A model generated the notes under the pieces. That model searched no databases. It was not told where the DNA came from and saw nothing but the letters and a program-made list of their open reading frames with translations. The translations under genes were made by a program, and so were the position numbers. Positions 34,778 through 44,088 of a stretch of 64,000 bases of DNA are shown here, in pieces (within the stretch, counting starts at the first letter, position 1; every line of letters begins with the position of its first letter). Location of the stretch: assembly GCA_965247245.1 (NCBI GenBank), contig CBDFGV010000002.1, positions 372,001 to 436,000 on the forward strand, given 5' to 3'. Origin of the DNA: Tectiglobus sp965247245 (lineage in GTDB: Bacteria > Pseudomonadota > Alphaproteobacteria > Rhizobiales > Hyphomicrobiaceae).

Positions 34778-35740
34778 ATGGAAACCGCAATGGGACGCTC
34801 GTTTCAAGCGGCCGCGTACGGCGGCGAAGGCTGGCTGCCGCGACAGCAAACTCATGGCGGGGAACTTGGCACGCACTGGGCTGCCTGCGGTCAAGACTCC
34901 GAGTATGCCCCGTTGAAATCTGTGCTTTTGCACGCACCTGGCCGAGAAATCTTGCCCGAGGGTGATACCAATTCGGCGTTGCAATTGGGACAACTCGACC
35001 TTGCCAGAGCTCAAGAAGAGCATGCCCAATTGGTGTCAGCCTATCGAGACGCTGGTGTCGAAGTACATCTTCTTGAGCCCAAGACAACCGTCGCGCCAAA
35101 TCAGATGTTCTGTGCAGATTTGCTCTTTATGACGGATCAAGGCGCGGTCCTTGCACGCCCAGCTTCTGAACAGCGTGCCGGCGAAGAACGGCATGTTGCG
35201 TCGAAGCTCTCGCAGCTGGGAATTCCCATTCTCAGGACGTTGATCGGTCACGCGGTGTTTGAAGGCGCCGATGCTGCCTGGCTGGATCCGAAGACGGTCG
35301 TTATTGCGCGGGGCCTGCGAACAAACCAAGCCGGGATCGACCAGATCACATCAACCTTAACCGAGATTGGCGTAGAAACCCTTTCGGTAGATTTGCCTAT
35401 TGGCACCATGCATTTGATGGGCGTATTCCGCATTATTGACCGAGACCTTGCCGTCTGCTGGCCCTACAGGACACCACACGCTTTGGTCTCAGCGTTGCGC
35501 GAACGTGGCTTTGAAGTGATCTTCTTGCCAGACGAGTTAGAGCGCGAACGCGGCCCAGCGATGAACTTTGTCACGCTCGCTCCGCGCAAAATACTGATGG
35601 TGGGAGGGTGTGAGGCAAGCCAGGAACACTTCGCGCGTCACGGCGTTTCTTGTTTAACCACACCGTGTGCCGAACTTTCGAAGGCTGCCGGAGCAGTTGG
35701 CTGCCTAACGGGCGTCCTGCATCGCGAACGCCTCAGTTAG
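34778..35740 (+). CDS. Amidinotransferase/dimethylarginine dimethylaminohydrolase-like protein
   Basis: 320 residues of the guanidino-modifying superfamily (DDAH/arginine deiminase fold). Expected catalytic elements are the acid pair in FEGADAAWL, the His in GTMHLMGVFR, and the Cys near the end in GAVGCLTGVLHR. It probably hydrolyses arginine, methylarginine or a related guanidine. ATG at 34778 follows GGGAGGACGTG. It is probably co-transcribed with the SDR before it. Confidence 0.85.
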   Translation: METAMGRSFQAAAYGGEGWLPRQQTHGGELGTHWAACGQDSEYAPLKSVLLHAPGREILPEGDTNSALQLGQLDLARAQEEHAQLVSAYRDAGVEVHLLEPKTTVAPNQMFCADLLFMTDQGAVLARPASEQRAGEERHVASKLSQLGIPILRTLIGHAVFEGADAAWLDPKTVVIARGLRTNQAGIDQITSTLTEIGVETLSVDLPIGTMHLMGVFRIIDRDLAVCWPYRTPHALVSALRERGFEVIFLPDELERERGPAMNFVTLAPRKILMVGGCEASQEHFARHGVSCLTTPCAELSKAAGAVGCLTGVLHRERLS

Positions 35741-35828
35741 TGATCCCCAATTCGGTATCAACCTTAAAATCATGTCGGCCATGAGTTGAGTGATCGTTCG
35801 ACTACTGTGAGGCAGTTCACTGCCGTCT

Positions 35829-35852
35829 AGAAGGATCCAGCTTACTCCTTCT
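35829..35852 (+). terminator. Hairpin downstream of the amidinotransferase gene
   Basis: AGAAGGA-TCCAGCTTAC-TCCTTCT, a seven-pair stem with a ten-base loop, 90 bases after the stop. There is no T tract, so termination is uncertain. Confidence 0.25.
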
Positions 35853-35889
35853 GTAAGACAGAGAACGACACTGACTTAAGAGAACTCCA

Positions 35890-36063
35890 ATGGCTAACAA
35901 GTTAAACAGGCAGGCGTCACCGACGAATAACAACACGGGCTATGCCGCGATCGAATCCATTTTGCAGCTTCACATTCGCAAGTTGCACGAGGCACAGGCG
36001 CATCGGACAAGCGACGGTGAGCCCCTACGCGGCAAGGACCCGTGGTTGGGATTGATGGCTTAA
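35890..36063 (+). CDS. Small 57-residue protein
   Basis: A short frame ATG to TAA preceded by AAGAGA. The product begins MANKLNRQASPTNNN and ends GKDPWLGLMA, with a helical middle (AIESILQLHIRKLHEAQAHR). Third codon positions are mostly G or C, as in neighbouring genes, which supports coding. I recognise no family. It stands alone between the amidinotransferase gene and a convergent hydrolase gene. Confidence 0.42.
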   Translation: MANKLNRQASPTNNNTGYAAIESILQLHIRKLHEAQAHRTSDGEPLRGKDPWLGLMA

Positions 36064-36109
36064 CAACCATAGTTAAGACACGTGTACGGATGTCATCTGC
36101 AATCGTGAG

Positions 36110-36862
36110 CTACGCAGCCTCGGGCGTTGTCGTAGCCATGAATCCTCGAATGTGGCGCAAAGCTAGCTGGATCTTTCGATCGTTTTCCTTCCAGGGATAG
36201 AGACTGACCTGGGCATTTGGTGCCAACATTGCTGTCTCCATGGCAGCCGCATAAGGGTGCGCTGGTATATCGTCAGGCAAAACCAAAACCGGCGTGTCGC
36301 AATTGCGAACAAAATCGCGATCAACAGTGAAAACAAAGTCCGCCCGATTGGTGTACATATTGTTGAGATACTCCGAGACTGTCTCCAGGGTCACATCCTG
36401 GTGTTGCTCAACGAATTGCGGCGCCCATCCATTGATATTGTTGTTGTAGAAAATGTCCGGAGCGCTGGAGTTGTAGCCACTGGGGTGAACAAGGACTGCA
36501 GACACGACACGATCGCCCGCACGTTTCAGCATGTTCCAGATAAGCGGGCCGCCGATACAGAACCCGAGAACCATAAAACGATCAAAACCGAGGTGGTCCA
36601 TCAAGGCCAACTGATCATCGGTCAGCGCATCCCAAGTGCGGTCAACTTCGAGTGGACCCGTTGACTTACCTGTGTTTGCATTACGCAGATCCAGCGCGAT
36701 TACGCGATGAGTGTTGCTGAACTCTTCCAGAGGGTTAAAGGCGTGGGTAGCCAACCCAGCGATAGTTGCGTTTAGTCCACCGCCTGGAATGACAAGCAAT
36801 GGGAAACCGGACCCGGCTTCTTCGTAGTGAATTTTCACCGGGCCGTTCTCAAATATCGGCAT
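36110..36862 (-). CDS. Alpha/beta hydrolase with Cys nucleophile
   Basis: 250 residues. The fold is clear: PLLVIPGGGLNATI (oxyanion region), RVIALDLRNANTGKS, and nucleophile elbow GFCIGG, where Cys replaces the usual Ser as in dienelactone hydrolases. The acid may be in LPDDIPAHP, and the His in LALRHIRGF. A Cys nucleophile together with nearby RraA and hydroxyacid oxidase genes suggests a lactone or C-C hydrolase in acid catabolism; this is inference. ATG at 36862 follows GGGAG. Confidence 0.85.
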   Translation of the reverse strand: MPIFENGPVKIHYEEAGSGFPLLVIPGGGLNATIAGLATHAFNPLEEFSNTHRVIALDLRNANTGKSTGPLEVDRTWDALTDDQLALMDHLGFDRFMVLGFCIGGPLIWNMLKRAGDRVVSAVLVHPSGYNSSAPDIFYNNNINGWAPQFVEQHQDVTLETVSEYLNNMYTNRADFVFTVDRDFVRNCDTPVLVLPDDIPAHPYAAAMETAMLAPNAQVSLYPWKENDRKIQLALRHIRGFMATTTPEAA

Positions 36863-37101
36863 AATCCTGCTCCCTCGTGATGTAGTTCTTCCCCGACAAG
36901 CAAGTCACCACTGCGTCTTGACGTCAAGACGGTCCGCAACTTCGGTACAATGCAATGTGCGCTTGCCCACGAGCGCTCAATATATCCGAGGAGAAATTCT
37001 TGTGCCTGCAGCAATCATCTGCACTCCATCGGAGTGGATCGTCGATATCATCAGATGGTAGTGAGGTATGTGTCCAGGTTTGTCGATCAAGGAAGAACAA
37101 G

Positions 37102-37788
37102 ATGCTCCATAATCCGCCACTCCTCACAATTCACCGCGGGTTTCAGCGCCCCACCGCCGACATGGTGGCACTGTTCAATGGAGCCCAAACGTCCCACCTC
37201 TGTGATGCTATGGATGGGCGCGGCGCGCTTGACTACCGGATCAAACCACTTGACGCTTCACAATCGGTGTTTGCCGGGCCTGCGGTGACCGCGCATGCAT
37301 ATCCGGCTGACATTGTCGGAATGTTTGGTGCCGTTTCAGAAGCGCAAGCGGGCGACGTGATCGTCGTAGCCAATGATGGTTATACCGAAACGGCTGTCAC
37401 GGGTGATCTTGCTGTTGGTATGATGCGCAACAAGGGCGTCGCAGCATTCGTTACTGATGGTCTGGCGCGAGACAAGGCGGGCATCCTGGAGACAGGCGTG
37501 CCGGTGTTTTGCCAAGGCATCTCACCAAACTCACCGGGAACGTACGGCAAAGGCACAGTTGGGATACCGGTAACGCTCGGAGGCGTGACCGTCTCTCCAG
37601 GCGACATAATCGTTGGCGATGCGGATGGTGTGGTTGTCATTCCTCTGGCACGCGCGGAAGCCATTGCCGAACGCCTGGCTGAAATTCAGGCAGCCGAGGC
37701 CACAACTGTCAAACGTGTCGCCGAAGGCATGACGATGGCACCGGCGCTTGAACCGATCATCAAGGGTGCCGTCATCGTTGAGAACTAA
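37102..37788 (+). CDS. RraA-like / 4-hydroxy-4-methyl-2-oxoglutarate aldolase family
   Basis: 228 residues. The family core is visible: SHLCDAMDGRGALD, GDVIVVANDG, GDLAVGMMRNKG and VTDGLARD, with the Arg-Asp that binds Mg and pyruvate enolate in HMG/CHA aldolases. True RraA proteins are shorter (about 160), so an aldolase acting on a 4-hydroxy-2-oxo acid is more likely. ATG at 37102 follows AAGGA. It converges on an FMN alpha-hydroxyacid oxidase gene with a 17-bp gap. Confidence 0.87.
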   Translation: MLHNPPLLTIHRGFQRPTADMVALFNGAQTSHLCDAMDGRGALDYRIKPLDASQSVFAGPAVTAHAYPADIVGMFGAVSEAQAGDVIVVANDGYTETAVTGDLAVGMMRNKGVAAFVTDGLARDKAGILETGVPVFCQGISPNSPGTYGKGTVGIPVTLGGVTVSPGDIIVGDADGVVVIPLARAEAIAERLAEIQAAEATTVKRVAEGMTMAPALEPIIKGAVIVEN

Positions 37789-37805
37789 GGAGTAGAGACG
37801 CAATC

Positions 37806-39005
37806 TCAGGTGAGAAGTGATGAGTCGACGCCGGCGAATGTCGGTGTCCCAGCAAGCTTCATCGTCAGCTTCAGCTCATCTGTCAGGATCGTCAAAGCTT
37901 TATCGACACCATCCGGACCCGCTGCTGCACCGAACAGTGGAACGCGTCCAACGGCAACGGCACTGGCACCACGCGCGCGCGCCTTCAGAATATCCTGGCC
38001 GCGCCGAATGCCGGAATCCAAGATGACTGGAACCTTGTCGCCAACAGCTTCTGCGACCGGTTGCAGTGCATCGTAAGTGCCCATTGCGCCATCGAGCTGC
38101 CGCCCGCCATGGTTTGAGACCCAAAGGCCGTCGGCGCCTGCAGCTACTAGTTGACGGGCGTCCTCCGGGTGCATGACACCTTTCACCAGTAGCTTACCGG
38201 GCCAGTGATCGCGGATCCGTGCAAAGTCCTGCCAGTCGAATCCTGCGTGTAGATTGGCGCCAACCCGCGCTGCGATTGTCATGCCCGCACTGGTGTCTCC
38301 CATAAGGCCGCGGACATTTTCGAATTGTGGAAGTCCGCCGCGCAGCAGTCGTAGCGACCAACCGGGATGCGTCACACCTTCGAAGATCTGACGAGCTGTC
38401 AGGCGCAAGGGAATTGATACACCGTTGCGCAAATCACGCTCGCGTTTTCCACCGGCAGGGAGGTCGACGGTCACGACAAGCGCGGCGTAATTGCTGGCTC
38501 GCGCACGATCAAGCAGCTTGAGATTGAAGTCCATGTCCTTGAGAACATAGAGCTGAAACCAAAGCGGACCGCGGACTGACTTGGCCATGTCCTCAATGCT
38601 GGTGCTGGACATTGTAGACAAGGTATAGGGTATACCTCGGGCAGCCGCGGCCTGGGCTAGGATAACGTCTGCTTCCGGCCAAACGAGTTTGCACGATCCC
38701 ATTGGGGCAATGACGATCGGTGCCGGGAGGCTGTCTCCCCACAGCGTGGTGCTGATCTCCGGCTCGCTCACATCACGCAATACACGCGGCTTGAAGTGAC
38801 TTCGCTGAAACGCTGCGCGGTTCTCCGACAAGGTCTGCTCGTCTTCCGCACCACCATCAACAAACTCGAATACAGATTTCGGCAATCTGCGCTGTGCGAG
38901 GCGGCGCATATCCTCGGATGAAACTACATCTGCGAGTCGCATCGGCATGCTTCCACTGACGTTAGAAAGGCAGGTACGGGACGGCGGCAAGAGCGTATGA
39001 GCCAT
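37806..39005 (-). CDS. FMN-dependent alpha-hydroxyacid oxidase/dehydrogenase
   Basis: 399 residues of the lactate/glycolate/mandelate family. FMN and substrate residues are in IVIAPMGSCKLVWPEAD, WFQLYVLKD, LLVKGVMHPEDA and the active-site SNHGGRQLDGA (catalytic His), plus DSGIRRGQD for the phosphate. It oxidises a 2-hydroxyacid to a 2-oxoacid. The start at 39005 has AGGA five bases upstream; ATG at 38948 gives a family-typical N-terminus and is an alternative. The opposite aldolase makes or uses oxoacids, so the two may be linked. Confidence 0.9.
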   Translation of the reverse strand: MAHTLLPPSRTCLSNVSGSMPMRLADVVSSEDMRRLAQRRLPKSVFEFVDGGAEDEQTLSENRAAFQRSHFKPRVLRDVSEPEISTTLWGDSLPAPIVIAPMGSCKLVWPEADVILAQAAAARGIPYTLSTMSSTSIEDMAKSVRGPLWFQLYVLKDMDFNLKLLDRARASNYAALVVTVDLPAGGKRERDLRNGVSIPLRLTARQIFEGVTHPGWSLRLLRGGLPQFENVRGLMGDTSAGMTIAARVGANLHAGFDWQDFARIRDHWPGKLLVKGVMHPEDARQLVAAGADGLWVSNHGGRQLDGAMGTYDALQPVAEAVGDKVPVILDSGIRRGQDILKARARGASAVAVGRVPLFGAAAGPDGVDKALTILTDELKLTMKLAGTPTFAGVDSSLLT

Positions 39006-39175
39006 TGAATCCTAGACGATTAGACGACGGACGGCCACAGGCCACCAGGACCCTGCGGTGTTCGACACGATTCAATTAGGGACACGCTCCGATTTCCAGC
39101 AACTGCCACCATCGAGCATCAATGACTGCGCCATGCCACAAGGCATTAGATCAATTTCTCAAAGACGCATGATTT

Positions 39176-39231
39176 GGAACAATATTCTTCTTATTTTCGA
39201 AAATGGGGTTATTTGAGGAACAATTTTCTCA
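39176..39231 (+). promoter_or_regulatory. Candidate control site of the sulfite-assimilation operon
   Basis: Within the 264-bp divergent gap before cysG there is a perfect 12-base palindrome ATTTTCGAAAAT (39193-39204), flanked by a direct repeat GGAACAATATTCT (from 39176) and GGAACAATTTTCT (from 39217), 41 bp or about four turns apart. The stretch is A+T rich, unlike its surroundings. A regulator of sulfur assimilation is the likely user, but none is encoded here. Confidence 0.5.
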
Positions 39232-39269
39232 TATCTATCAGTGATCAGACACCGACAAGAGACACACAG

Positions 39270-40712
39270 ATGCGCCACTTACCCATCTATATTGATACGC
39301 TGGATGCCCTGATTGTTGTTTCAGGCGCGGGTGAAACTGCGGTTGCCAAAGTGCGCCTTCTGCTTAAGACACAAGCCAAGATCCATGTGTTTGGATCCGA
39401 GCCCGCCGCCGCACTGGAAACCTGGAATACCGAAGGCAAGATCGCACTGTTCGCGCGCAGCCTGCGGCCCGCGGACGTCGTCAACAGTCGCCTGGTCTAT
39501 GTCGCAAACGACGACGATGTGGAAGACGCTCGTGTCGCGCAGATCGGCCGAGATGCAGGCGCCATTGTCAATGTCGTCGACAATCTTGCGGCCAGCGACT
39601 TCATAACGCCGGCGATTGTTGATCGCTCCCCGCTCACTGTTGCAATCGGTAGTGAAGGTGCGGCTCCGGTCCTTGCAAGACAAGTTAAGGCGCGGCTCGA
39701 GCAGCAACTTGATAGTCAGCTGGGTTTGCTGGCGCGCGTCGGGAAACAGTTTCGAGAGGCAGCTGCAGCATTGCCAAAGGGACGTGTAACGCGCTCGTTC
39801 TGGTCAGAGTACTACGAGGAGGTTGGGCCGGCAGCACTCGCCGAAGGCGGAGAACAGCAAGTCCATATCGCGATCGCCGACCTGCTTGCGAAGCACCTGG
39901 CAGGGGGCAACAGCTCAGGCACAAAGACACTGGATGGATATGTCTGGATTATTGGTGCTGGCCCAGGAGATCCCGACCATCTGACCAACAAGGCTCGTCG
40001 TTCAATGCACGATGCGGATGTTATCGTGCACGACCGTCTTGTCTCACCAGATGTTCTCGAGCTCGCACGCCGCGAAGCTATCTTCGTCGAGGTCGGTAAA
40101 ACACCGGGAGGTCAAAGCTGGCTGCAAAGTGATATCAACCAGCTCATAGTTGACTATGCCTCCAAAGGCTTGCGGGTTGCGCGCTTGAAGTCAGGCGACC
40201 CGGCAGTTTATGGACGGCTGGACGAAGAGATGGACGCCCTTGATGCTGCCGGCATCTCATTTGAGATTGTCCCGGGCATTACGACTGCACTTGCTGCAGC
40301 GGCGAAGCTGAAGGTTTCCCTTACCAAACGGCAACGCAACTCGGAATTTCGCCTGCTGACCGGACACGACGTCAATGGGTTCGCAGAGCACGAATGGCGT
40401 GCGCTTGGACAACCCGGCGCGGTAGCGGCCATCTACATGGGTCTGCGAGCCGCGCGCTTTCTCCAGGGTCGGCTCCTGATGCATGGCGCGGATCCGGCTA
40501 CTCCGATCAGCATCATCGAGAACGTGTCGCGAGGCGATGAAACGGTTGTTGCGACGACGCTGCAGGACCTAGACACCGACATCCGCCAATCGGAATTGAG
40601 CGGTCCTGCGCTCATTCTCTTTGGTCTTGCGCCGCGCAATCTCGCGGAAATCGCCGACGTCCAGCCATCCCTGACTGCCGTGCCACGCATCGCTTCCGGA
40701 GCAAGCTTATGA
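39270..40712 (+). CDS. cysG: Siroheme synthase (CysG)
   Basis: 480 residues. Residues 1-210 are the precorrin-2 dehydrogenase/ferrochelatase half (SGAGETAVAKVRLLL, NVVDNLAASDFITPA). From about 220 on is uroporphyrinogen-III methyltransferase: WIIGAGPGDPDHLT, VHDRLVS, RLKSGDPAVYGR, VPGITTALAAAA, LLTGHDVNG. It makes siroheme from uroporphyrinogen III, the cofactor of the sulfite reductase encoded two genes downstream. ATG at 39270 was chosen because the protein then begins as in the family; earlier starts add an unlikely extension. The stop overlaps the next start (ATGA). Confidence 0.93.
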   Translation: MRHLPIYIDTLDALIVVSGAGETAVAKVRLLLKTQAKIHVFGSEPAAALETWNTEGKIALFARSLRPADVVNSRLVYVANDDDVEDARVAQIGRDAGAIVNVVDNLAASDFITPAIVDRSPLTVAIGSEGAAPVLARQVKARLEQQLDSQLGLLARVGKQFREAAAALPKGRVTRSFWSEYYEEVGPAALAEGGEQQVHIAIADLLAKHLAGGNSSGTKTLDGYVWIIGAGPGDPDHLTNKARRSMHDADVIVHDRLVSPDVLELARREAIFVEVGKTPGGQSWLQSDINQLIVDYASKGLRVARLKSGDPAVYGRLDEEMDALDAAGISFEIVPGITTALAAAAKLKVSLTKRQRNSEFRLLTGHDVNGFAEHEWRALGQPGAVAAIYMGLRAARFLQGRLLMHGADPATPISIIENVSRGDETVVATTLQDLDTDIRQSELSGPALILFGLAPRNLAEIADVQPSLTAVPRIASGASL

Positions 40713-41005
40713 CCAAAAACCAGATACAAGTTGTGAGTGCCAATGATCTCTTTGATGGCGAAGTAGTTTACCTGACAGAGAATGGAACCTGGTCACGCGC
40801 ACTGAGTGATGCGGCAATGGCGGACAAGGATGAGGCGGCAGCTGCTCTCATTGAAATTGCCAACCGCCAACCGGAACGCGTCGTCGGTCCTTACCTGATC
40901 GACGTTGATCAAGAGACCGACCAGATCACGCCCAGCCACATCCGAGAAAAGCTACGCGAAGGCGGACCATCCATAGCTTTCACGAACGACCACTACACCA
41001 GTTAG
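40709..41005 (+). CDS. DUF2849 protein
   Basis: 98 residues matching DUF2849 (VVSANDLFDGEVVYLTENGTW, HIREKLREGGP). This small protein is regularly found between siroheme synthase and sulfite reductase genes in alphaproteobacteria; its function is unknown, possibly assembly or regulation of the reductase. It overlaps cysG by four bases and precedes the reductase gene by 19. Confidence 0.88.
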   Translation: MTKNQIQVVSANDLFDGEVVYLTENGTWSRALSDAAMADKDEAAAALIEIANRQPERVVGPYLIDVDQETDQITPSHIREKLREGGPSIAFTNDHYTS

Positions 41006-41024
41006 CCAGAAGCGAGGACAGACG

Positions 41025-42752
41025 ATGTACCGCTATGACGAATTCGACACTGCATTTGTCCGTGACCGCGTTGCCCGTTTTCGATCGCAGATCGACCGCA
41101 GGATTTCCGGCCAACTGACAGAGGATGAGTTTAAGCCTCTCCGGCTGCAAAATGGTCTCTACCTGCAGCTGCATGCCTACATGCTGCGGGTTGCTATCCC
41201 GTACGGCACACTCAACAGCGCGCAGATGCGCCAGCTGGCGATGATTGCTGAACGGTGGGATCGTGGTTACGGACACTTCACGACCCGACAGAACATTCAA
41301 TTCAATTGGCCCAAGCTGACCGATACTGCCGACATCCTCGATGCGCTCGCGGATGTCGGCATGCATGCCATACAAACATCCGGCAATTGCATCCGCAATG
41401 TCACCGCCGATCACTTTGCTGGCGCGGCCGCTGACGAGATCGAAGATCCGAGACCAACGGCCGAGCTGCTGCGGCAGTGGTCGAGCGATCATCCGGAATT
41501 TGCATTCCTTCCGCGCAAGTTCAAGATTGCTGTGACCGGTTCGCCGAACGATCGGGCGGTTACCAAGGCGCACGACATCGGCCTTCGCATGCTGCGCAAT
41601 GCGGACAACGAAGCCGGGTACGAAGTGATCGTCGGAGGTGGCTTGGGCCGCACGCCAATGGTCGGCGCTATTGTGCGACCATTCCTGCCCAAGGATGACC
41701 TACTGGCCTACATCGAGGCCATCCTGCGGGTCTACAATCTGCACGGGCGCCGCGATAACAAGTACAAGGCGCGCATCAAGATTCTGCTTCACGAAACGGG
41801 TCTCGAAGACTTTCGCTCAGCAGTCGAGGCAGAGTTTGAGAGCCTTCAATCGTTACACGGCGGCGCCACGGTGTTGGTTGCCCCAAGCGAACTGCAACGG
41901 ATTGAAGCTTACTTTCAGCCGCCTCAGTTCGAGCCGCTGGGAGAAACTGATGCAAGCTTCGAGCAGGCCCTGTCGGCCGATGCCGAGTTCCGCGCGTGGG
42001 TTGAACAGAACATCACCGAGCATCGCCAAAAGGGATACGCTATTGCCACGATCTCTCTGAAAGCCAACGGCGCTGTGCCAGGTGACGCTACCGCCGACCA
42101 GATGCGGGTCGTTGCTGACCTGGCGCAAGAGTTCGGCCATGATGAAATTCGGATCAGCCACGAGCAGAACATTGTGCTGCCACATGTACGTCAGCGTGAT
42201 CTACCGGCAGTATTTGCCCGACTTCAACAGGCAGAACTGGCAACTGCCAACGTCGGGTTGATCAGCGACATCATTGCCTGCCCCGGCATGGACTACTGCG
42301 CTCTCGCAACGGCCCGTTCCATTCCGATCGCGCAAGAGATATCGCGCCATTTCGCCGATCCGGTCTATGCCAAGACGATTGGCGAAATGAAAATCAAGAT
42401 CTCAGGTTGCATCAATGCGTGTGGCCATCACCATGTGGGCCATATCGGAATTCTCGGCCTTGATCGGCGCGGTGTCGAAAACTATCAAATCACCCTCGGC
42501 GGCGATCATACGGAGACTTTGGCTATCGGCGAACGTGCCGGCCCAGGCTTCGGCGCAGAAGAGGTTGTACCGGCCATTCAGCGTTTGATTGATGCGTACT
42601 TGGCGCTCCGTGTTGGCCCGAACGAGACGTTCCTTATGACCTACCGCCGTCTTGGTGCCCAGCCATTCAAAGACGCACTTTACAACAAGCAACTCGTAAC
42701 ACCGGCGGTTCCACAGACAGGATCGGTCAGCCTGGCCGGCCTTGCTGGCTGA
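41025..42752 (+). CDS. cysI: Nitrite/sulfite reductase, hemoprotein (CysI-like)
   Basis: 575 residues. It has duplicated ferredoxin-like domains (GHFTTRQNIQFNWPKL in the first half and EIRISHEQNIVLP in the second) and the siroheme/4Fe-4S ligands CPGMDYC and GCINACGHHHVG. It catalyses six-electron reduction of sulfite to sulfide in the cytoplasm; nitrite is possible, but the cys context favours sulfite. Position between siroheme synthase and a DUF934 fusion fits the assimilation operon. Confidence 0.93.
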   Translation: MYRYDEFDTAFVRDRVARFRSQIDRRISGQLTEDEFKPLRLQNGLYLQLHAYMLRVAIPYGTLNSAQMRQLAMIAERWDRGYGHFTTRQNIQFNWPKLTDTADILDALADVGMHAIQTSGNCIRNVTADHFAGAAADEIEDPRPTAELLRQWSSDHPEFAFLPRKFKIAVTGSPNDRAVTKAHDIGLRMLRNADNEAGYEVIVGGGLGRTPMVGAIVRPFLPKDDLLAYIEAILRVYNLHGRRDNKYKARIKILLHETGLEDFRSAVEAEFESLQSLHGGATVLVAPSELQRIEAYFQPPQFEPLGETDASFEQALSADAEFRAWVEQNITEHRQKGYAIATISLKANGAVPGDATADQMRVVADLAQEFGHDEIRISHEQNIVLPHVRQRDLPAVFARLQQAELATANVGLISDIIACPGMDYCALATARSIPIAQEISRHFADPVYAKTIGEMKIKISGCINACGHHHVGHIGILGLDRRGVENYQITLGGDHTETLAIGERAGPGFGAEEVVPAIQRLIDAYLALRVGPNETFLMTYRRLGAQPFKDALYNKQLVTPAVPQTGSVSLAGLAG

Positions 42753-42788
42753 CGAGCCTCAGAGCACACAAAGAATTAGGAAGTCCCA

Positions 42789-44018
42789 ATGCCTCTTGTA
42801 ACACCTACTGGTTTTAAGCCGGTGCCGCTGCCAGCTGGGCTGATGACCGGCTCCGAAGCTGACACGCATGATACAGCCACCCTGGATCTCGCCCCAGATG
42901 CGGATATCGAGGGCGTCCGAAACGAACTCGATCAATCGAAACTCATTCGGATCAGGTTTGACAGCTTTGCCGATGGCCGTGGCTTTTCGCTGGCGAAACG
43001 CCTCCGAAATGCCGGCTACAAAGGCCATCTACGCGCCGTCGGCCACATCATTTCGGATCAATTCCGCTACGCGCTTGATTGTGGTTTTGACGATGTCGAG
43101 ATTACCGATGACCTGGCTGCGCGCCAACCGGAAGCGGACTGGCTGACCAATCAACCTGTGGTGCGTAGCTACCGTGACAAGTTGCGGGGCGATGGCCCTG
43201 TGCTGAAGCCGGCGGCGCAGGCAGCCGACGACGTCTATCAATCACAGGCCAATGTATTTGAGCAGCGTGTCACGCACGTCGCGCACTTTACCGATGGGTT
43301 GTTCAGTTTCCGCCTGACGCGACCAGCGAGCTTCCGCTTTCGCTCCGGCGAGTTCGCGATGATCGGCCTGCCCAATGCCGCACGACCTGTGTTTCGCGCC
43401 TACTCGCTGGCCAGTCCGGCCTGGGATGATGAGTTGGAGTTTTATTCCATCAAGGTGCCTGGCGGCCCGCTCACGCAACATCTGCAGCACGTGTCAGTTG
43501 GCGATACTGTTCTGCTCAAGAAGAAGGCGACAGGGACGCTCGTTCTTGATGCGCTGCAACCGGGTCGCAGATTGTTCCTCTTTTCCACTGGCACCGGGAT
43601 TGCGCCGTTCGCTTCGCTCATTCGCGATCCGGAAACTTACGACAAGTTTGATCAGGTGATCCTGACCCAGACCTGCCGCACATCTGCAGAGTTGCGTTAC
43701 GGTGCGAAGCTGATTGCGGCTGCTGCCGGTGACCCCATTGTTGGTGATGATGTGAGCGCCGGCCGCCTGCGCGTTGCCACTAGCCTGACCCGCGAAGATC
43801 ATCCACTGCAGGGCCGGATAACCAACCTCATCGGCAACGACGATCTCTTTCGGTCGTTGGGCATGCCGGCTTTGAACCCTGACACCGACCGCGCGATGGT
43901 TTGTGGCTCGGTCAACATGCTGACGGATATGCGTGCGCTTCTCGAGCAATCGGGTTTTGAAGAAGGCAGCAATGCGCGCCCGAATACGTATGTTGTTGAG
44001 AGGGCCTTTGTTGACTGA
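42789..44018 (+). CDS. DUF934 domain fused to ferredoxin-NADP reductase-like module
   Basis: 409 residues in two parts. Residues 1-130 are DUF934 (RIRFDSFADGRGFSLAKRLR, GHIISDQFRYALDCGFD), usually a separate protein beside sulfite reductase. Residues about 155-409 are a flavin reductase of the FNR family: RAYSLASP for FAD, STGTGIAPFASLI for NADPH, VCGSVNML, and the C-terminal VVERAFVD. Joining both makes a plausible electron-supplying partner for the reductase, with DUF934 as docking part. It is last in the operon. Confidence 0.9.
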   Translation: MPLVTPTGFKPVPLPAGLMTGSEADTHDTATLDLAPDADIEGVRNELDQSKLIRIRFDSFADGRGFSLAKRLRNAGYKGHLRAVGHIISDQFRYALDCGFDDVEITDDLAARQPEADWLTNQPVVRSYRDKLRGDGPVLKPAAQAADDVYQSQANVFEQRVTHVAHFTDGLFSFRLTRPASFRFRSGEFAMIGLPNAARPVFRAYSLASPAWDDELEFYSIKVPGGPLTQHLQHVSVGDTVLLKKKATGTLVLDALQPGRRLFLFSTGTGIAPFASLIRDPETYDKFDQVILTQTCRTSAELRYGAKLIAAAAGDPIVGDDVSAGRLRVATSLTREDHPLQGRITNLIGNDDLFRSLGMPALNPDTDRAMVCGSVNMLTDMRALLEQSGFEEGSNARPNTYVVERAFVD

Positions 44019-44088
44019 GGCGCCTGTGGAAGCGCACCGTCTCAGTTGCTAGAGGCTTGTGTGGCGAATCGAGAGAAGGCCTCCGGGC

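Noticed and set aside
44019..44088. Strong terminator between the convergent sulfite and carbamoyltransferase genes
   Set aside because: Only imperfect G+C-rich pairing near the carbamoyltransferase stop and no T tract; not supported well enough to list.
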